Positions 58,187 through 64,000 of a stretch of DNA of 64,000 bases are shown here, piece by piece. Below the pieces are notes generated by a model, which worked only from the letters and a program-made list of their open reading frames with translations, was not told the origin of the DNA and made no database searches. A program made the translations under genes and the position numbers. This DNA is from Jaltomata sinuosa (lineage: Eukaryota; Streptophyta; Magnoliopsida; Solanales; Solanaceae). Within the stretch, counting starts at the first letter, position 1. Each line of letters starts with the position of its first letter. The stretch covers positions 992,001 to 1,056,000 of the forward strand of contig QJPP01000002.1 in the NCBI GenBank assembly GCA_003996215.1, given 5' to 3'.

Positions 58187-61100
58187 ATGAAAATAGCAGT
58201 GGTAGGGGCAGGGATAAGTGGACTGATTTCTGCATATGAATTGGCAAAATCTGGTGTCCAAGTTGTGGTTTATGAGAAGGAAAACTATCATGGTGGCCAT
58301 GCTAAGACAGTCACCGTTGACGGCATCGATCTTGACCTTGGCTTTATGGTCTTTAATCGGGTAAGTTATAAGCATTTTTCAACTTATTTTCGCGTTTGGT
58401 ACGTAAAAATGCTCATATTATAATACGTGTAATAAGATTGATGTTTGAAATAAGTGTTGCGTACAATCAATTAATTGCGTGAGTGTAAAGTTTAATAGTA
58501 TGATCATATCACTATATATTTGTCATCATAAAGATTATTTGATTATAATATGTGAGTCAAGTTGGAAAATTGCGTCTCTATTAAGAAACTTAAAGGTGGC
58601 TCAAATATTTAAATAATCTAAAAATAGTTGTATTATCCTCCAAATTAGATAGTCAGATGATTCTAGGAATAAATATATTAAATTATATCTTATGAGAGAA
58701 GATAAATTAAAGAAATACTTATGCAATTTTATATTATTTGGTAATTTCCTTGATGAAGAAAAACATTTCTATTTATTTTAACCACATATAGCTATGAAAT
58801 GATCCCCATCATTTTTAACATAAAATATATATGTAATTAATTACTAATTTTTAACGTTTAATTTTAAAATTGTAATAAATGAAAGAATTAATATCTACCT
58901 CTCCTAAATTATTAGCTTTTTGCCAATTTAATACTTAAATTATGAGGTATTGTTGTTACCCTTTTGAACTATAACATTTTGTATCTGAAATTCCCTTATA
59001 GTGTCAAGTGATATGGAGAATAATCTCACTTTCTTTGTAATGTATGAGAGTTAGAAAATCAGCTAAAAAAAGCATTTACATGACATTTTTTTTACTTCTT
59101 AAAATTAATTTTTGTTATTTTATATTCATTATTTTCTTTTTCGTCTGGCAGACTCAGTTAAAAAAACATATAACCCATGATGTGCGCAACATTTATTTTA
59201 CGTATGTTTCAATATTCAAACTTTTTAATTGAGTTTATTGTTGTTATGTAAATTTTGTTCTATTTACAATTAGATTTACTGTTACTGATTTATTATTTTA
59301 CTGTAATTTTATTCTAATTTACACTATACTAGAGCCCAGACACTAGTATAGTGTTATGTGGCAAAAGAGAAGGAAGCAGGGAACTTCAAAGTCTTGACAC
59401 ATATTGCAAATGGATTTTTTGGGGTGAAATGTGTCTTAGGCAAATCTCACATTGGAATGAGAGGGAAAAAAGTTAGTGCAATAAAGGGCGGGTTCATGAA
59501 TCAATTTTCGAAGACTCTTTTCGGGTTAAAGTCCAAAAGTTGGACCAGGACAATACCTTGGCAGTTAGGCCCGGAGCTTTACAGTTCTTATGCATATTGC
59601 TGTGTCAAAGAAGAAAGCTAAAAAAGTGCATGATCAATGTTAAACTCAGTTTTGATGGGTTGATTTCTCATATGGTCACTCGACTAATTAATAGTTATTA
59701 TCTCAGAAAGGTGAATTGTTCCAATTTCATTCAATAAAGAAAGTGACTTTTCGAGATAATAACTATTAGTTGAATGATTATCTGAGAAATCAACTCCCGT
59801 TTTGATCTATTCTCAATACAGAAACTAGATAGACAGGTCTTACTTCACTCTCTGCAATACATATTGAGGCAAATCCCACCATTTTGAGGTTTTAAGGGTA
59901 AAATCATTTGTTTGTTCAATCAAATTCCTACTATTTATTCTCTTTGTATCCCTCTTTCGGGCATTAAATTGGAAATGCTTGTAGCTAAAGCTGTTTTAAC
60001 CCCATCTTTTGGATGTTGTATTTGACAGGTAACTTATCCAAACATGATGGAATTTTTTGAGTGCCTTGGAGTAGATACGGAGATCTCTGATATGTCGTTC
60101 TCAGTGAGCTTAGACCAAGGCCGTGGTTACGAATGGGGTACCCGGAATGGATTCTCTAGTTTGTTTGCACAGAAGAAGAATGTCTTGAATCCGTATTATT
60201 GGCAAATGATTAGAGAAATTAGCAGATTCAAGCAGGATGTCATAAGGTACCAATACTTATTTATCTTTATATATGTGACTTCTTATCAGCAATCAATTCA
60301 ATTTCATGTTGATTTGTTATTGTTTGAGCAATTTCATCACGAATATGTTTCTGATTATATTGCAGTTACCTTGAAGAAGTTGACAACAATCTTGAAATTG
60401 ATCGCAATGAAACACTGGGGCAATTTATTAAGTCACATGGCTATTCAGAGTTATTTCAGAAGGCTTATCTGGTGACACTGCTGTTTGTCGTAGTTATTTG
60501 ATGTTGATACTTGTATTGGCCTTTTTGTTCGTTCAACAAATTGTTCTTGCTATAAGCAATTCAGTCATGTTCCAAACAGATTCCACTATGTGCTTCAATC
60601 TGGTCCTGTCCCTTAGCAGGAGTATTGGGCTTTTCTGCTTTTTACATTCTTTCGTTCTTCCACAACCACCATCTTCTGCAGGTTTTTTTCTCTTATCTAC
60701 TGTTCAATTACCGTACTTCGTGCGTAGATTATAGCCAATTGTTAAATGTGTTGCATGCAAGAGACTTGAATTTGAATGTTTACATATATCATTTTATTGT
60801 CCTTGTGCCTAAGGGTGCTTTTCTTTCTTTCTTTACAGATCTTTGATCTCCATCAATTGCTCACTGTAAGATGGCGATCACATACATATGTAAATAAGGT
60901 GATTTTTCATTCATAGATACCACAAAGTTTTTACTATTTCGCTGAGGAAAACTTCAGGCAATTACCAATTTTCACTTTCTTGTATGATTTGTTAAGCATG
61001 TATTTGAGAGCTATTTGATTGGGGCATTGAGTGCAGGTTAAGGAGGAGCTGGAGAAAAGAGGCTGCCAAATAAGAACTGGCTGTGAAGTAAATTCTGTAT

Positions 61101-64000
61101 CGGCAAATGAAGAAGGTGTAGCTTGGTTTCATATATGGCTTCTTGCAAGAGTTTGCTGTGATGTTTCTTTTATCATAATAATAGATAAGGATATATCCGT
61201 TGGAAAATGGATAGGCTGTTACCTAAAGGAAACTTATTCAATGAAAAAACCCTGTCACTTTGTGTTGAAAATGGCTTTCATTGATATCCAATAGTGCTTT
61301 TCATGTGTTCGGGCCAGCATGTTGGTAGCTTTATCCATCAAGGCTTAGGCAGACGGAAAGAAATTACCTAGTGTTTTTATCTTTGTTGGGATTTGAACCA
61401 AGGATTGCACCTGCCTCGTTGACCACTAAGTCACATCCTTGGTGCATATCCATTAGGTTTTTGTCTTCATTTTATTGTTTCTTTGAGAGGATTTCTAGTT
61501 AGAGGCAGTGTTATGATCCTATTGCGAAGTATGGGACTTGAGTCCCACATCGGTTAAATGGGGAGCTGATGTGGGGTTTATATAGCCTTGTGATCTCCCA
61601 CCTAAATAACTAGCTTTTCAGGTGTGGTTCTCTTAAGGTTGTATCAGGCGGATCTAAGATTTACATTTGCATTTCCGAAATCATGGGTCTATAGTTAAAT
61701 ATTTAATTTTTTTAGTGAGTTTCACATATATTGTTATATTCTGTGATAAAAGAACTTGGTTCAGTTGAACCCGCTACTTCTACTCTCCATCCGCCTCTGT
61801 TCATAATCTACATCTCTCACACTCCCTCCATTTTACAACCATATTTTTCCTATTTTATCACAAGTATAAAAGGTGGGGGAGGACGGCTAACTGGAGAATA
61901 AAAAGACAGTAGTTGATCTGATTGAAGATCAAAAACCATTATGTTGACTAAGTTATCTTAGCTTCTAGCTTGTTAATTTGTATTATACTTCATTTTATGA
62001 TATTTTTTCAAGTGGCTTACCCAAGGAAAAGGCTTCAATCAGCTATATTGTGTTACCATCATATATCTACGAACTACTCGTGATTCTAAGTGTAAAAGAA
62101 AAAGCCTTTGCAGGTTGTACTATAACTTGCAATGATGGTGTCAAAGAAGTATATGACGGATGCATAATCACTGCACATGCTCCAGATGCTCTGAAAATGT
62201 TAGGCAAAGAAGCAACATATGATGAAACAAGAATACTGGGTGCTTTCCAATATGTCTATAGGTATTTCCCTCTCCTTTGTTTGAACACCTTGGATAGCTT
62301 TTCTCTTTAACTTGACTTGAAAGACGTGAGTTGGTGGATTGGACCGTAGTCTTAATAAGATTTATGGTGTCAAGTTGCAAAATCATTTTCTCTTCCTCTA
62401 TGACAGTGATATTTTCCTTCATCATGACAAAACGTTCCTGCCTCGCAATCCGGCAGCATGGAGTGCTTGTAACTTTCTTGGAACCATGAATGATAGAGCA
62501 TGTGTCACATATTGGCTCAATATAATCCAGGTGTGTTACGCAATTCAGTCATTTAGGAGCCTCTGTAGAAAGCAGAAGAAATGTTCCTTAGAGGCCGGTC
62601 TTTTTTCGTGTAACTGCTCTCTTAATTTATGAGGTGTCTAAACTTACAGAATCTTGGTGACTCAAAGCTGCCTTATCTCGTAACCCTCGATCCTCCTCAC
62701 AACCCAGAGCATATGTTGCTTAAGTGGACAACAGGCCACCTAGTCCCCTCAGTTGCTGCATCAAAAGCTTCACGTGAGCTACATCAAATCCAAGGAAAGA
62801 GAGGAATATGGTTTTGTGGAGCATATCAAGGTATGAATTGATTTTTATTCAGAGTGCGGAGAGTTGCTTCAAGATAGATGTTCCTTTGTAACCTGCTATC
62901 GTGCATAGTCTGCTATTGGACTTCAAATATTCTCAATTTAGAGAACCAGTTCCTTTTAACTGAAACTTGAAGGATTGCACCTCTCATATTGTCATTTAAA
63001 TTTCTTGCAGAGCCCACTGTATGAAACAATTAAGTTTTTTCTCCGGACTCTTTATAGTTCTCTCTGTTAATCCTAGGAATCTAAGAGATTGTTCTGGCTC
63101 TTCATGGATAAAGTGATTCCATTTCTGTTTAGATTAAATAGCCCTGGAAAGCTGTTTCTACAAAGAGAGCTTCATTTATTTATTTTTTGTTTTCTTTCCA
63201 TTTCAACTTGATGCCAGCTAGTGAGCCCAACAACCTAGTGTTTTGGTTTATTCATGACTTATATTAACATAAGGTTAACAGAAAGCTACTGGTAACACTT
63301 GTAGCTTGAGTTGTTCCGACTTTAGTCTTTTCTTCACACAGACTTTATTTTCCGCTTTGTGTTTCACTGCTTATTGATGTATATTTATTGCAATATTTTC
63401 AGGCTTTGGTTTCCATGTGGATGGACTAAAGGTAGTACTACTTCTGCTAATAAAATCTCAACACATTTTCCGGCTTTTGTTGTCCCTTTGGTCTCATGTG
63501 AATGATTGTCTACCTTTTGGTCCTCCTCAGGCAGGTTTGGTTGCTGCAGACAGCATGCTTAGAAGGAATTGTAGTATTGTGGACAACCCCAAGCACATGG
63601 TACCAACCTGGACTGAAACAGGAGCACGCCTCCTCGTTACTAGATTTCTCAAAAGTTTCATTCAAACAGGCCGCATAATGTGAGTGATGATAGTTTCACC
63701 TTGTACTGATTTAATCCAAATAGTGGCATATACATATCTAACAAGTTGTTTATTTCCATCTATCCTATTTCTAATTTATCACATTTGTGATCTTTGCTGT
63801 TTGACTGGTAGCACGATGCAGAACGACTTTAAGAAAATACATTTGTTTATCCTAATCTCTTTGGAATTAAGCTCATATACAAGTCGCAAAATCATTTTGC
63901 AGAACAAATCACGAGTGAATCGTGTTTCAATTATACATAGCTTCAGAATTGTCTTAATTATTAATGCTGAAAATATTGGAATATTACTTGGAGATTTTTA
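58187..64000 (+). CDS. Cyclopropane-fatty-acid synthase, copy C (5' half; runs off the window)
   Basis: Exons: 1 (58187-58360), 2 (60029-60246), 3 (60366-60471), 4 (60580-60681), 5 (60839-60898), 6 (61037-61115), 7 (62114-62261), 8 (62407-62530), 9 (62650-62830), 10 (63403-63431), 11 (63531-63679). All GT-AG, phases consistent, 456 residues with no stop. The start is ATG at 58187 (MKIAVVGAGISGL); a GTG nine bases upstream is in frame but not a plant start. Dinucleotide-binding GxGxxG is at residues 7-12, followed by YEKENYHGGHAKTV and DLDLGFMVFNR. Exons 7-9 add HAPDALKML, AFQYVYSD and GKRGIWFCGAYQG of the FAD amine-oxidase domain. The SAM cyclopropane synthase half lies beyond the window; exon 12 should begin just after 64000. 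Exon 5 reads IFDLHQLLTVRWRS where relatives usually have GRPQW. The only copy without visible lesions. Confidence 0.93.
58361..60028 (+). other. Intron 1 of synthase copy C
   Basis: 1668 bp, AT-rich. It holds a 12-bp perfect inverted repeat at 59321-59354. Its last 500 bp are shared with copy A. Short ORFs (59044, 59358) have no homologue I recognise. Confidence 0.7.
61300..61446 (-). mobile_element. TS-type tRNA-derived SINE in intron 6 of copy C
   Basis: On the - strand: 'ccaaggatgtgacttagtgg' (box A region), 'ccttggttcaaatccc' (box B), 'aacactaggtaatttctttc' and the end 'gctggcccgaacac'. This matches the Solanaceae TS SINE as I know it. The stretch just before the tail is deleted. The tail resembles the LINE end at 17715-17800. 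Confidence 0.8.
61509..61646 (+). mobile_element. TRIM-like solo LTR, 138 bp
   Basis: TG...CA element (TGTTATGATCC to GTTGTATCA) with 'gagtcccacatcggtt' and 'ggggtttatatagcc', typical of plant TRIM LTRs. Flanks GGCAG (61504-61508) and GGCGG (61647-61651) agree at 4 of 5 positions. Confidence 0.65.
61647..61796. mobile_element. Small TIR element of the GGCGGA family in intron 6 of copy C
   Basis: GGCGGAT at 61647-61653 and ATCCGCC at 61789-61795 form short inverted ends. The interior resembles the elements at 22652 and 23131 in composition. It directly abuts the TRIM-like LTR. Confidence 0.45.

Overview
The window is nuclear DNA of a flowering plant, most likely Solanaceae. Genes have GT-AG introns and plant-only families, and the repeats fit the family: a TS-type tRNA SINE, an RTE-type LINE with the TS-like tail, a PF20167 'putative plant transposon protein', Stowaway/Tourist/hAT MITEs and Helitrons. 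Family placement rests on recognition by eye, not on a search.

Layout. 0-7 kb is ordinary gene space: the last exon of an NPF (NRT1/PTR, NPF5-like) transporter on + (246-1155) converges on a complete five-exon DUF810/MUN-domain (Munc13-like) gene on - (6756-1938, 1020 aa) whose introns hold several MITEs. 7-10.5 kb is gene-free, with a SIRE-like copia LTR remnant.

10.5-64 kb is a degraded tandem cluster of three + strand copies of one gene, the plant cyclopropane-fatty-acid synthase (N-terminal FAD amine-oxidase domain, C-terminal SAM cyclopropane synthase domain; 24 exons by comparing the copies). Copy A (10884-22322) is a pseudogene whose exons 3-9 are replaced by an RTE LINE, itself split by four head-to-tail Helitrons. 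Copy B (48847-52691) lacks exons 1-7, has one frameshift and retains only a scrap of the last exon. Copy C (58187 to the window edge) is intact as far as exon 11 and is the only candidate functional gene.

Between A and B lie about 94 monomers of a 180-bp satellite (about 23580-26655 and 31895-45828), split by a 5'-truncated LTR retroelement carrying a PF20167 ORF, and followed by a 5'-truncated Ty1/copia element fused to the last monomer. Inside the second block a 15-monomer, 2694-bp higher-order repeat occurs four times (33.35-43.56 kb); unit 3 lacks 592 bp and unit 4 holds a 668-bp, indel-rich stretch that looks like unpolished long-read sequence. Between B and C are a SINE, a 2391-bp solo LTR with a perfect TTTAT duplication and an L1-type RNase H remnant.

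The most notable items are the satellite higher-order repeat with its codon-length monomer, the coincidence of the unit 3 deletion with the unit 4 noisy patch, the Helitron concatemer, a retroposed U2 snRNA fragment with target-site duplication, and the decay series of the three synthase copies. I saw no prokaryotic-type system, CRISPR array or intact rRNA/tRNA gene.
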